A DNA stretch of 64,000 nucleotides from CAWEWH01 sp963812775 (GCA_963812775.1 CAWEWH010000001.1:310001-374000); one strand, 5' to 3'; shown: positions 27,296 to 35,590, numbered from the stretch's first letter. The notes: a model not told the origin generated them from the letters alone. Numbers and translations: made by a program.

Positions 27296-28033
27296 TCAGG
27301 CTTCCACAACCGCCTCGGCGAGCAAGGCAGATCTCGCCTGTGACGGCGTCGGCCCATGGCCGCGCTCGAACATGGCGCGCTTCTCAACGTCCGTCCATCG
27401 ATTGAAGGGATAGCGCGCTGCGATCGTTTTGATCGCCGACGGATAGTGATGGCCAACCAAGTGGAGCGGGATCTGAAATAGGTCCGAAAAGCGCGGCGGG
27501 CAAAGTTGGCGGAAGAGGTAGACGCGCTTGTAGAAGGCGACATGTTCGCGGCGAACCGTTGCAACAATCTGGTCGCCGCCGAAATAGTCGGCGGCCATCA
27601 GGCAAATCCGCGAGATGGCGTAGGGGAACTCCGGATACCGCTGGGCGCCCTCCCGATCGATGGCGAACTTGCTTGGTTCGACGATCAACCGACCCGCATC
27701 GAGCGTCGGTCCAAGTATTTCCGGAAAGAGCTTGTAGCCCGGGGAGACGCGGTGGTCGCTCGCCAAGACATGAAGCCGGATGGTGCCTGCAAGATATCCG
27801 TCGACATGCAGTCCGAAGATCCACGTATTGGGCAGGCCGTCCATCTCATCCGTCATCCGGGGCGGTCCGTCAGGGTCGGCAAAACCCTCACGCAAAAACG
27901 CCTCGTATCTCAAGCGGTAGATGGCCTCTCTCTCGGCTTCAGAACCTGCAGGGCGACATTCGACCCTCTCGAGGAACTCTGCGACTCGGTCGGCAAAACT
28001 CGCTGCCGACAATACGTTCTCGACCGCTGCCAT
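27296..28033 (-). CDS. FeeM-like N-acyl amino acid / autoinducer-type synthase (GNAT fold)
   Basis: A 245-residue soluble protein resembling FeeM-type N-acyl amino acid synthases, which are related to LuxI-type autoinducer synthases and use acyl donors to N-acylate an amino compound. Supporting segments are IYRLRYEAFLREGF near residue 40 (equivalent to the conserved N-terminal region), TWIFGLHVDGYLAGTIRLHV, and LDAGRLIVEPSKFAIDREGA. The product and acyl donor are not deducible. A perfect inverted repeat containing a CtrA-type box lies 25 bases upstream of the ATG. It is convergent with tRNA-Thr with no evident terminator between them. Confidence 0.75.
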   Translation of the reverse strand: MAAVENVLSAASFADRVAEFLERVECRPAGSEAEREAIYRLRYEAFLREGFADPDGPPRMTDEMDGLPNTWIFGLHVDGYLAGTIRLHVLASDHRVSPGYKLFPEILGPTLDAGRLIVEPSKFAIDREGAQRYPEFPYAISRICLMAADYFGGDQIVATVRREHVAFYKRVYLFRQLCPPRFSDLFQIPLHLVGHHYPSAIKTIAARYPFNRWTDVEKRAMFERGHGPTPSQARSALLAEAVVEA

Positions 28034-28057
28034 CCCTCGCTCCGCCAGCCACTCGCT

Positions 28058-28080
28058 AAAGTTAACCTAACGTTAACTTT
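28058..28080 (-). promoter_or_regulatory. CtrA-type box within a perfect inverted repeat upstream of the FeeM-like gene
   Basis: The sequence AAAGTTAAC-CTAAC-GTTAACTTT is a perfect 9-base inverted repeat. It contains TTAA-N7-TTAA (62-65 and 73-76 of the 28000 block), which matches the alphaproteobacterial CtrA consensus on both strands. It lies 25-47 bases upstream of the FeeM-like start codon, overlapping the likely promoter. I found no other full TTAA-N7-TTAA box by eye in the intergenic regions of the window. Confidence 0.65.
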
Positions 28081-28294
28081 CAAGCAAAGCTTTAAGGCGA
28101 ATTGAAGGGATTACGGTTAATGGCGCCTGAGCGCGGTTGCGATTAGTCAATGCCTCGCGAACTCGCTGAACCGCCACGGGGCCTTCTCGACCCCTGCGGG
28201 CGGCAGGTTGCAGTTGGGTTGCGCCTAGCGCATAGCTTGCTCGGCTGACCTGTCTACCCGTCAAGGTTGCCGGGCCCAGGTCGCCCGAGACCGG

Positions 28295-30613
28295 TCAGGC
28301 GACCTTGCGGGCGACGATCGGTGGATCGAGGAGCAGGCTTCTTATCTCATGCGCCGGCCGCGGCTTGCTGAACAGGAAACCCTGCACCTCGTCGACGCTC
28401 TTTTCAGCGGCAATCATCGCCAATTGCTCGGCCGTCTCGACACCTTCGACGGCCACCGTCATGCCGAGGTCGGCACTGAGGCGGGCGACGCTGCGCAGCA
28501 GATTGAGCGAGCGCTCGCTTTCCCCGAGGCCGCGCAGGAAGGAGCGGTCGATCTTCACCTTCTGCAACGGGAAGCTGTGGAGGTAGCTCAGGCTTGAATA
28601 GCCCGTGCCGAAATCGTCGAGCGAGATGCGCACGCCGAGGTCGCGGATCATTTCGATTGCCACGCGCGTCGCCTGGGTGTCCTGCATGAGCACGGACTCA
28701 GTGATTTCGACCTCGAGGCGCTGCGCCGGCAACCCCGAGACGGCGAGCGCCTCCTTGATGGCGGCAAGCACATTGCCGCGGCGGAACTGGATCGGCGAGA
28801 GGTTGACCGCCACCCTGATGTCGCGCGGCCATTTCATGGCCTCGGTACAAGCCTTCAGCAGCACCCAATTGCCGATCTCGACGATAAGCCCCATCTCCTC
28901 GGCGACCGAGATGAAGTCGGCCGGCGAGACCATGCCGCGCTCCGGATGCGGCCAGCGCAGCAACGCCTCGCAAGTGGAGACACGATTGGTCTTCAGATTG
29001 ATGAGCGGTTGGTAGAAGACATCGAACTGCTCGCTCGCCAAGGCGGCGCGCAGATCGAGCTCGAGATTGCGGCGCGCCTGCGCCCTGGTGTCCATTTCCT
29101 GCTCGAAGAAGCTCCACGTGCCTCTCGCGTCGGCCTTGGCGCGGTAGAGGGCCATGTCGGCGTTCTTCAGGAGGTGGTCGGCGTTCTCGCCGTCGCGCGG
29201 CGCCATGGCGATGCCGATGGTGGCGCCGATGATCACCTGGTGGCCATCGATGTCGTAGACCTCCGACAGGCGCTCGATGATGCGCTGCGCCAGAACCGCG
29301 GGCTCCTGGACGCCGCGCACCGGGGTTTGCAGCACGACGAACTCGTCGCCCCCGAAGCGGGCCACGATATCGGTGTCGCGCACGACCTTGAGCAGGCGAT
29401 CGGCCACGGTCTGCAGGAGCTTGTCGCCGCATGGATGGCCAAGCGTGTCGTTGACTTCCTTGAACTGGTCGAGGTCGACGAACATGATGGCAAACTCGTC
29501 CCGCCGCCGCCGCATCACGCTGAGCGCGCGCTCGATCTCGTCGCGGAACGAAGTGCGGTTGGGCAATCCAGTCAGTTCATCGAAGCGCGCCAGATGGGCG
29601 ATGCGTGCTTCCGCCTTCTTGCGCTCGGTGATGTCCTCGGCGACCACAACCGAGCCGCCATTCTCCATCGGCTGGAAGGCGAGCGACAGTGTCCGCCCGT
29701 CGAGCGTTTCCACCGTCAGCGTGCCGGCGCGACCGCCGAGCAGGTGGCCCTCGAACTCTTCAGCGAAGCCTTCGGCGTTGGAGCCGAGGATGGTGCCGAC
29801 CCGCACGCAATCGAGCAGCAGCTCCCAGACCGATGCGCCCATCTGCGCCACGTCATGGGAGATCCGGAACAGCTCGGTGAAGCGCGTATTGGCGACGAGA
29901 ACCCGGCACTTGGCGTCGAACATGCACAGGCCGTGCGACATGTTGCTCAGCGCCGTATCGAAGCGACTGGCGAGTTGGGTGACGTCCCGTTGCGCGACAA
30001 GCGCCGTGATCAGCGTCTTGTTCAGCCGCAACGCCATGCTCAACTGTCCGGCGAACAAAAGCACGAACAGGAAGATCATGCCGACGTAGAAGACATCCCC
30101 CTTGAACGCCAGGGCGAGCGCGAACGGACCGCACGTGCAAACGATCTGCATCACCACGAGATGGGGAAGCGCAAAGTTGCGCCCAGCGATGCCCGAGCTG
30201 ACACCGAGAAGCACCGTGACGGCGATGAATTCCGCGACCGGATCAGAGGAGCGAAGCAGAACAGCGGCCGCCCAACTGGCGAGCAACACGCCCGCCATGG
30301 TGCCCGCCCATGAATAGCGGACCTCCAGCTTCTTGGCTGCAGCGAGCGTTAGCGTTCTCTCCTTGCGACGGAGATAGGCAACGATGTCGGCCAACCGCAC
30401 GAGAGAGATCAGCCCCAAGGCTCCGGCACACATGGCAATGACCGGATCCCAGGCCTTGATCGCCGTTACCGCGGCGGCAAATACCTGGGCGAACAAGCCG
30501 ACATATAAGGAGCGATGATCGTCATAGAGGGCCGCGACACTCGACACATAGAGCTCAGGCGGCAGCTTTTGACGGCGCGCCTTCAGCCTCTTCATGAATG
30601 TGGCAATGTGCAT
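28295..30613 (-). CDS. Membrane GGDEF-EAL protein (c-di-GMP turnover)
   Basis: About 772 residues from the ATG at 30613 (another at 30595 is equally possible; neither has a strong ribosome-binding site). Layout: an N-terminal region with several membrane spans, a PAS-like segment (FDTALSNMSHGLCMFDAKCR), then GGDEF and EAL domains. The GGDEF site is intact (ARFGGDEFVVL), with an RDTD inhibitory site five residues before it. The EAL domain has CEALLRW, DDFGTGYSSL and KIDRSF. Both cyclase and phosphodiesterase activity are therefore possible. It probably senses a signal at the membrane. It lies just upstream of the FeeM-like gene on the same strand, 261 bases apart. Confidence 0.93.
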   Translation of the reverse strand: MHIATFMKRLKARRQKLPPELYVSSVAALYDDHRSLYVGLFAQVFAAAVTAIKAWDPVIAMCAGALGLISLVRLADIVAYLRRKERTLTLAAAKKLEVRYSWAGTMAGVLLASWAAAVLLRSSDPVAEFIAVTVLLGVSSGIAGRNFALPHLVVMQIVCTCGPFALALAFKGDVFYVGMIFLFVLLFAGQLSMALRLNKTLITALVAQRDVTQLASRFDTALSNMSHGLCMFDAKCRVLVANTRFTELFRISHDVAQMGASVWELLLDCVRVGTILGSNAEGFAEEFEGHLLGGRAGTLTVETLDGRTLSLAFQPMENGGSVVVAEDITERKKAEARIAHLARFDELTGLPNRTSFRDEIERALSVMRRRRDEFAIMFVDLDQFKEVNDTLGHPCGDKLLQTVADRLLKVVRDTDIVARFGGDEFVVLQTPVRGVQEPAVLAQRIIERLSEVYDIDGHQVIIGATIGIAMAPRDGENADHLLKNADMALYRAKADARGTWSFFEQEMDTRAQARRNLELDLRAALASEQFDVFYQPLINLKTNRVSTCEALLRWPHPERGMVSPADFISVAEEMGLIVEIGNWVLLKACTEAMKWPRDIRVAVNLSPIQFRRGNVLAAIKEALAVSGLPAQRLEVEITESVLMQDTQATRVAIEMIRDLGVRISLDDFGTGYSSLSYLHSFPLQKVKIDRSFLRGLGESERSLNLLRSVARLSADLGMTVAVEGVETAEQLAMIAAEKSVDEVQGFLFSKPRPAHEIRSLLLDPPIVARKVA

Positions 30614-30759
30614 TCGGCCGCCCACGCGATCCCGTTCGCTACTTTTGAAGATGAAACGTGAAAGAAATCTTGAGTGTATGACGGGAAAATTTCGCCTCAA
30701 CCGCTGCCGGATGGTGCAAGGCATTAGAATCAAAAGGGAATTTGAGCCTTGGTGGTTTC

Positions 30760-31443
30760 TTATCCAGCCCAACCATGACGGCCGACGAGCGGCACGAAAG
30801 CGACGGCGCCGAGATCCTCCTCGACAAACCCATCGTCTGTCCGCCGCACCCGCCTCAATGACTGGTGGCCGCGCGGTCCGACCGGGATGATCAGGCGTCC
30901 GCCGCGCGCCAGCTGCGCTTTCAGGGGTTCCGGCACGTCAGGTGCGCCGGCCGCGGCGACGATCACGTCGAAGGGCGCCTCCGCGGGCCAGCCTTCGCTG
31001 CCGTCGGCCGCGTGCACGTCGACATTGCCATAGCCCAAGCCGGCAAGCCGCGCCCTCGCCGCGTCCGCAAGCGACCGATTGCGCTCGATGGTCGAGACGT
31101 GGCGGGCGGTCTCGGCGAGGATCGCCGCCGCATAGCCCGAGCCAGTGCCCACTTCGAGAACGTTCGAGGCGGCATCGACCTCGGCCGCCTCGACCATCAA
31201 AGCCACAATGTAGGGCTGTGAGATGGTCTGGCCGTGGCCGATGGGCAGCGGGCCGTCGTCATAGGCGTAAGCCTTGAGGTGGTCGGGCACGAAGGCGTCA
31301 CGGGGCACCCGCTGCATGGCGGCGAGCACGCGCGGGTCGCCAATGCCGCGCTCGGCGAGATCGTGCCGCACCATGTCGGCCCGATCGCCGCTGCGGTCGG
31401 TCGCAAATGCCGGTTTCCGCGCTTGCCCTCGCCAAAGCATCAT
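30760..31443 (-). CDS. pcm: Protein-L-isoaspartate O-methyltransferase
   Basis: A SAM-dependent enzyme that repairs isoaspartyl residues in damaged proteins. The 227-residue protein has the N-terminal substrate region (VLAAMQRVPRDAFVPDHLKA, GHGQTISQPYIVALM) and the SAM-binding motif I (VLEVGTGSGYAAAILAE), followed by ADGSEGWPAEAPFDVIVAAA. The first residues may be overextended; an ATG or GTG slightly downstream could be the real start. It stands alone between the GGDEF-EAL gene and the candidate RNA at 31498. Confidence 0.9.
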   Translation of the reverse strand: MMLWRGQARKPAFATDRSGDRADMVRHDLAERGIGDPRVLAAMQRVPRDAFVPDHLKAYAYDDGPLPIGHGQTISQPYIVALMVEAAEVDAASNVLEVGTGSGYAAAILAETARHVSTIERNRSLADAARARLAGLGYGNVDVHAADGSEGWPAEAPFDVIVAAAGAPDVPEPLKAQLARGGRLIIPVGPRGHQSLRRVRRTDDGFVEEDLGAVAFVPLVGRHGWAG

Positions 31444-31497
31444 CGGCGCTCCGCGCCAAGAGACGTTGTCACAATGGTTCGCTCGCGCCCCTAATGG

Positions 31498-31535
31498 AAA
31501 AGGCCCCTTTTCCGATCGTAACCGGAAAAGGGGCC
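31498..31535 (-). terminator. Intrinsic terminator with 13-bp stem
   Basis: Perfect arms GGCCCCTTTTCCG/CGGAAAAGGGGCC (31502-31514 and 31523-31535) are followed on the minus strand by TTTTCC. No such tract exists on the other side, so it works for minus-strand transcripts. It ends the transcript carrying the 26-residue peptide gene and shields pcm. Confidence 0.7.
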
Positions 31536-31650
31536 CAGCTCATGCGCGAGCAGAGTGCCGAGGTGGGGCTGGGGGGCTGGATACCTCGGCATGCCCTAAA
31601 CGTAGGGTGCCTCAACGGAGTTCCAACCCCGCTGAAAATTTTTTTGAAAC
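31498..31650 (-). ncRNA. Candidate small RNA with C-rich loop downstream of a micro-ORF
   Basis: Directly after the 26-codon gene the minus strand folds into consecutive stem-loops: CCCTA/TAGGG (31594-31607), then TGCCGAGGT/ACCTCGGCA (31556-31564 and 31583-31591) enclosing an 18-base C-rich loop ATCCAGCCCCCCAGCCCC, then GCTC/GAGC, then the intrinsic terminator. The loop is complementary to purine-rich Shine-Dalgarno sequences. The layout (short ORF, RNA with C-rich loop, terminator) recalls mRNA-derived Cuckoo-type RNAs of Rhodobacter, but the loop sequence is not the same. Expression is unproven. Confidence 0.45.
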
Positions 31651-31731
31651 TCAGTTCAAGCCTCCGAGAGCCCAGATGAGAATGAGGATCGGAATCGGCA
31701 CCCCGAGCAGCCAAAGAAGCCCGTAACGCAT
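31651..31731 (-). CDS. 26-residue hydrophobic peptide
   Basis: A very short gene with a strong AAGGAGA site 5-6 bases before the ATG at 31731. The peptide begins MRYGLLWLLGVPIP and continues as one Ile/Leu-rich hydrophobic segment ending WALGGLN, so it should be a single-span membrane peptide. Comparable short peptides with an LLWLLGxPIPIxxxIW pattern occur in many alphaproteobacteria as uncharacterised proteins (from memory, not searched). The TGA is at 31651-31653. A structured RNA segment and terminator follow, so peptide and RNA may share a transcript. Confidence 0.7.
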   Translation of the reverse strand: MRYGLLWLLGVPIPILILIWALGGLN

Positions 31732-31922
31732 CGAAATCTCCTTGCTTTGTCGTGAAATCGTAACGCGGGCACGGCAGTTGGGTTCCTGTTCGCGCCGCGC
31801 CGGGCGAAACCGATGACTCGACAAAGAAAGATCACGTCCTTGTGAGGGATGAAAACAACGGAATGCGGGATCAATAACTATCGCGCCGGCCGATCAACGC
31901 CCGGGCATAGGGGAGAACCAAC

Positions 31923-32891
31923 ATGAACGTCACGCGTCGCTCATTGCTCACGACTGGCTCGGCCTTGGCTGCCGCGAGTGCGCTGCCGATGGCTCCGGCT
32001 CGGGCGGCCTCGCCTCCCGTCGGCAAGCAGGCGCCGGGTTTCTATCGTTTCAAGGTCGGCGACTTCGAGGTGACGGCCATTCATGACGGCCATTTCGACC
32101 GCCCGATCGAAGGCTTGATCAAGAACGCCGAAGTGGCCGACGTGAAAAAGGCCCTTGAGGCCGCCGCTCTGCCGAATGACAAATTCCGCCTCATGTTCAC
32201 AACCGTCGTGGTCAATACCGGCGCCAAGCTGGTGCTGCTCGACACCGGTTTCGCCGACAACGGCCCGCCGACCACCGGCACCTGGATGACGAATTTCACC
32301 GCCGCCGGCTATGACCCAAAGAACGTCGACACCATCATCATCAGCCATTTCCACGGCGATCACATCAACGGCATCCGCAAGAAGGACGGCAGCGCCGTCT
32401 TCCCCAATGCTGAAGTGGTGGTGCCGACCGCCGAATGGGCGTTCTGGATGGACGACGGCAAGATGAGCGCCGCCCCCGATCCGATGAAGCCGGCCTTTGC
32501 GACGGTGCGGCGCGTCTTCGGGCCGATCGCCAAGGACGTGAAGCAATTCGAAGGCGGCAAGGAAGTCGCGCCCGGCATCACTGCAGTCTCAACGCCAGGC
32601 CACACTCCGGGCCACACGTCGTTCATGATCTCGTCGGGTTCCGGCAAGCTCTTGGTTGTGTCCGATATCACCAATCAGCCGGCGGTTTTCGCCCGCAATC
32701 CCGCTTGGCAGGCCGTTTTCGACATGGACGGCGAGTTGGCCACGACGACACGGCGCAAGATGCTCGACATGGCGGCCACGGAAAAGACGCAGGTGTCTTT
32801 CTATCATGCGCCCTTCCCCGCGACCGGCTACATCGTCAAGGACGGCCAAGGTTATAATCTGATCCCCGCTCCCTGGAATGCCGTGCTCTGA
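31923..32891 (+). CDS. Tat-exported metallo-beta-lactamase-fold hydrolase
   Basis: A 322-residue periplasmic protein. The N-terminus has a twin-arginine signal (MNVTRRSLLTTGSALAAASA) with likely cleavage near ARA. The metal-binding signature HFHGDH is at about residue 140, a second His in STPGHTPGHTSF follows, and the VSDITNQPA segment supplies the conserved Asp. This arrangement fits the lactonase-like/glyoxalase II side of the superfamily, with a dinuclear metal site. The substrate is unknown. A lactone or thioester is plausible but unproven. Confidence 0.9.
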   Translation: MNVTRRSLLTTGSALAAASALPMAPARAASPPVGKQAPGFYRFKVGDFEVTAIHDGHFDRPIEGLIKNAEVADVKKALEAAALPNDKFRLMFTTVVVNTGAKLVLLDTGFADNGPPTTGTWMTNFTAAGYDPKNVDTIIISHFHGDHINGIRKKDGSAVFPNAEVVVPTAEWAFWMDDGKMSAAPDPMKPAFATVRRVFGPIAKDVKQFEGGKEVAPGITAVSTPGHTPGHTSFMISSGSGKLLVVSDITNQPAVFARNPAWQAVFDMDGELATTTRRKMLDMAATEKTQVSFYHAPFPATGYIVKDGQGYNLIPAPWNAVL

Positions 32892-32975
32892 CGCACGTCC
32901 GCCGTCAAAACTTGTGTTAGCCTGACAGGCCCCCGGGGAAAGATTTTCGGCCGCGAGGCCCGGAAGGAGAACACG

Positions 32976-33680
32976 ATGTCGCTTAAGCGAATTTTGACGC
33001 CCACGATCGTGGCGCTTGGCCTTGCGCTTTCTGGCCAGGCGCTCGCGGCGGGCACCGAGCCACCGCTCGATCCCGCCAAGAAAGAAGAGCCCGGCAAAGC
33101 TGCCGCCCCGGGCCAGCCTGGTGCCCCAGGCCAACCCGGCGCTCCGGGTCAACCCGGCGCCGTCGGCCAGGCTGGCGCTGCCGGCCAAGCCGGCGCTGTC
33201 GGTCAGCCAGGCGGAGCCGCGCAACCTGCCGGAGCCGCTCAGCCCGGCGCACCCGGCCAAGCCGGGGCGCCAGGCAAGCAGCAGCCCCCCGCCGAGAAGG
33301 GCAAGAACGAGAAGAAGTCCGAGTGGCGCGATGCCTACCGGCTCGCCGTCAGCTCCATCCAGGGCGGCCGCTACGACGACGGCATCGCCACGCTTGTTTC
33401 GCTCGATAAGTCCGACTCGCCGGACGTGCTGAACTATATCGGCTACGCCAATCGCAAGATGGGCCGCATGGAAGAGGCGCGCGTCGCCTACGAGGCGGCG
33501 CTGGCGCTCGATCCGAACCATCGCGGTGCGCTCGAATATTACGGCGAGTGGCATGTCGAGATGGGCAAGCTCGACGACGCCCACCGCTATCTGGGCCGGC
33601 TCGCGTCGCTGTCCGGCACGGCAAGCCGCGAGTATCAGGACCTGGCCGAGGCCATCGCGCTGAAGACCGTCGTCCTCTGA
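32976..33680 (+). CDS. Periplasmic TPR protein with collagen-like Gly-X-Y segment
   Basis: A 234-residue protein with a signal peptide (MSLKRILTPTIVALGLALSG...ALA, cleavage near residue 24). From residue 46 to 81 there are twelve uninterrupted Gly-X-Y triplets (GQP, GAP, GQA, GAV and so on). After a break at 82-90 there are four more to about residue 102. A Lys/Glu-rich linker leads into TPR-like helices (about residues 115-220: YRLAVSSIQGGRYDDGIATL, DVLNYIGYANRKMGRMEEAR, HRGALEYYGEWHVEMGKLDD). The TPR part suggests protein-protein contacts. The collagen-like part may trimerise or act as a spacer. AAGGAGA precedes the ATG. Confidence 0.85.
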   Translation: MSLKRILTPTIVALGLALSGQALAAGTEPPLDPAKKEEPGKAAAPGQPGAPGQPGAPGQPGAVGQAGAAGQAGAVGQPGGAAQPAGAAQPGAPGQAGAPGKQQPPAEKGKNEKKSEWRDAYRLAVSSIQGGRYDDGIATLVSLDKSDSPDVLNYIGYANRKMGRMEEARVAYEAALALDPNHRGALEYYGEWHVEMGKLDDAHRYLGRLASLSGTASREYQDLAEAIALKTVVL

Positions 33681-33703
33681 CGATCTGCATTTGCGGGACC
33701 GTG

Positions 33704-33727
33704 ACGGCGCGCCGAAAGGCGCGCCGT
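33704..33727. terminator. Stem-loop between convergent genes
   Basis: Perfect 10-base arms ACGGCGCGCC/GGCGCGCCGT enclose a GAAA tetraloop midway between the convergent TPR gene and cutA. There is no U-tract, so it would be a weak bidirectional terminator or a 3'-end stabilising structure. Confidence 0.55.
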
Positions 33728-33752
33728 TGCCGTTTGCCGGTCGCCATCGCCC

Positions 33753-34080
33753 TCAGGAAACACCCGCCGTCTCGGCGTTGAGCCATTCCAGGGTTTGCGC
33801 ATCGCCCCCGGCCGCCGGCAGGAAGAGGATGATCGGCGTCTCGTAGGGATGCCGGGCACGGATAAAGGGCCCGCACCGCCTCCGCCAGGCCTTCACGGGT
33901 CTTGATGATCCCCACCACCTCCTTCCCGGTCTCGATGGCGCCCTTCCAGGCAAAGATCGAGCGCATCTCCGGGATCAAGTTGGCGCAGGCGGCAAGCTTG
34001 CCGGCCACCAGCTCGCGGCCGAGCCTCTCGCCGGCCTCCATGTCCGGAAACGTCGTGTAGACGAGCAGCGCCTTCTCCAT
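33753..34080 (-). CDS. cutA: Divalent-cation tolerance protein CutA, frame broken by one base
   Basis: CutA1 proteins are small trimeric cytoplasmic proteins linked to copper and other divalent-cation tolerance. The frame starts MEKALLVYTTFPDMEAGERL and contains AACANLIPEMRSIFAWKGAI and KEVVGIIKTREGLAEAVRA. It then shifts near 33870. Removing one base of the CCC at about 33869-33871 joins it to FIRARHPYETPIILFLPAAG and DAQTLEWLNAETAG, the expected CutA C-terminus, giving 108 residues. A sequencing error is the simplest explanation. Confidence 0.85.
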
Positions 34081-34179
34081 CTATGTCTCCCTCCCCGGCC
34101 GCGGTCCGGTTGGCATCCGTTCCGCCAGCGGTCGGACCTTCAGGATCACGCGTCGCGCCCGATCGATCAACGGTGGTTA

Positions 34180-34953
34180 ATGGACCGTCGCTTTGAAACG
34201 CTCGCCTTCGTGGCCAGCGAGACACCCGAGGCTCGCGCCTCGGCCGAAAAGCTGCGGGCGCGCTATGGTAGCGTCGAGCCGGACAAGGCGTCGGTTATCG
34301 TGGCGCTCGGCGGCGACGGGCTGATGCTGCAGACGCTGCACCGCTTCATGGGCAGCGGCAGGCCGATCTACGGCATGCATCGCGGCTCTGTCGGCTTCCT
34401 GATGAACGACTTCAGCGAGGATGACCTCATCGAGCGGCTCGAGGCGGCGCATGTGAGTGTGGCCCACCCCCTGCTCATGGTCGCCCATGATACCGCCGGC
34501 GTCGTGCACCGGGCCCGCGCCATTAACGAGGTGTGGCTGCTGCGCCAGTCCTATCAGGCGGCGAAACTGCGGGTCATCGTCGACGGCAAGGTGAGGATTG
34601 ACGAATTGGTGGCCGACGGACTGCTCGTGGCGACGCCTGCCGGCTCAACCGCCTACAATCTCTCGGCCAACGGCCCGATCCTGCCCCTCAACGCGCCGCT
34701 TCTGGCTCTCACGCCACTTGCGGCCTTTCGGCCAAGGCGTTGGCGCGGCGCGCTTCTTCCCGATCATGCCCGCGTGAAGATCGAGGTGCTGGAGGCCGAC
34801 AAGCGCCCTGTCAATGCGGCCGCCGATGCGGCCGAATTCAAGGCGGTGACGGCCGTCGAGACGGCCCTCGACCGGACGGTCGACCTGGTCATGTTGCACG
34901 ACCCGGGCCACAGCCTCGATGAACGCATTTTGCGGGAGCAGTTCGGGTACTGA
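34180..34953 (+). CDS. nadK: NAD kinase
   Basis: NAD kinase phosphorylates NAD to NADP using ATP or polyphosphate and is normally essential. The 257-residue protein begins MDRRFETLAFVASETPEARA. It has the catalytic GGDG motif (ALGGDGLMLQTLH), the conserved HRGSVGFLMND stretch and the TPAGSTAYNLSANGPILPLN segment. The Asp of GGDG is intact. It is divergent from cutA, and the gap of about 100 bases should hold both promoters. Confidence 0.95.
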   Translation: MDRRFETLAFVASETPEARASAEKLRARYGSVEPDKASVIVALGGDGLMLQTLHRFMGSGRPIYGMHRGSVGFLMNDFSEDDLIERLEAAHVSVAHPLLMVAHDTAGVVHRARAINEVWLLRQSYQAAKLRVIVDGKVRIDELVADGLLVATPAGSTAYNLSANGPILPLNAPLLALTPLAAFRPRRWRGALLPDHARVKIEVLEADKRPVNAAADAAEFKAVTAVETALDRTVDLVMLHDPGHSLDERILREQFGY

Positions 34954-35023
34954 ATCAATGCAACTAAATTTTTAAGAAAGGCCCATAGGCTGCGCGGAAA
35001 TCGGGGCAGCACGAGGTCGTTGC

Positions 35024-35590
35024 ATGGCAGAAGCAGCCGGGCGCTCGATGATGATGCATTCCACAATCGGCATGACCGTCGATTTCAGCCGCCTGCGGTT
35101 TCTGATCGTCGACGACAATGCCTTCATGCGCCGCCTGGTTCGCGGCCTGCTCACGGGCTTTGGCGGGCGCTTCATCGAGGAAGCCGAGGACGGCGCCAGC
35201 GCCCTTGCGGCCATCCCCGACAGCAAGCCCGACATCGTCATCGTCGATTGGGAAATGCCGAGCCTCGACGGGCTTGAGTTGACGCGCCGCATCCGCCACC
35301 AGCCGCCGGAGGCCAATCCGTTCCTGCCCGTCATCATGATGACCGGCCACACCGAGAAGAAGCGGGTTCTGGCGGCGCGCGACGCCGGCATCACCGAGTT
35401 CATCGTCAAGCCGCTCACCCCGAATGCGCTCTATTCGCGCGTGCTCAGCGTCGTCGCCAAGCCGCGGGCCTTCATCCGCACCGCCGAATATTTCGGCCCC
35501 GACCGGCGCCGCCATCTCAACGTCCCGCATGTGGGGACCGATCGCCGCAAGAACCCACCCCTGAAAACGATCGCGACGCAGACGCAATGA
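35024..35590 (+). CDS. CheY-like response regulator
   Basis: A 188-residue protein with one receiver domain: acidic pair DD30-31 (FLIVDDNAFMRR), phospho-acceptor Asp75 (VIVDWEMPSLDG), conserved Thr107 (MMTGH) and Lys129 (VKPLTPNAL), so phosphorylation should be possible. The C-terminal tail (RTAEYFGPDRRRHLNVP...DRRKN) is basic with no DNA-binding domain. The start is uncertain within the first 17 residues (other ATGs at 35048-35072). It overlaps the following Hpt-like gene by four bases (ATGA), which suggests translational coupling and a shared pathway. Confidence 0.9.
   Translation: MAEAAGRSMMMHSTIGMTVDFSRLRFLIVDDNAFMRRLVRGLLTGFGGRFIEEAEDGASALAAIPDSKPDIVIVDWEMPSLDGLELTRRIRHQPPEANPFLPVIMMTGHTEKKRVLAARDAGITEFIVKPLTPNALYSRVLSVVAKPRAFIRTAEYFGPDRRRHLNVPHVGTDRRKNPPLKTIATQTQ

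Noticed and set aside
33753..34080. Programmed frameshifting in cutA
   Set aside because: There is no slippery heptamer or downstream pseudoknot of note, and the shift is repaired by one base of a C run, like the other probable errors.
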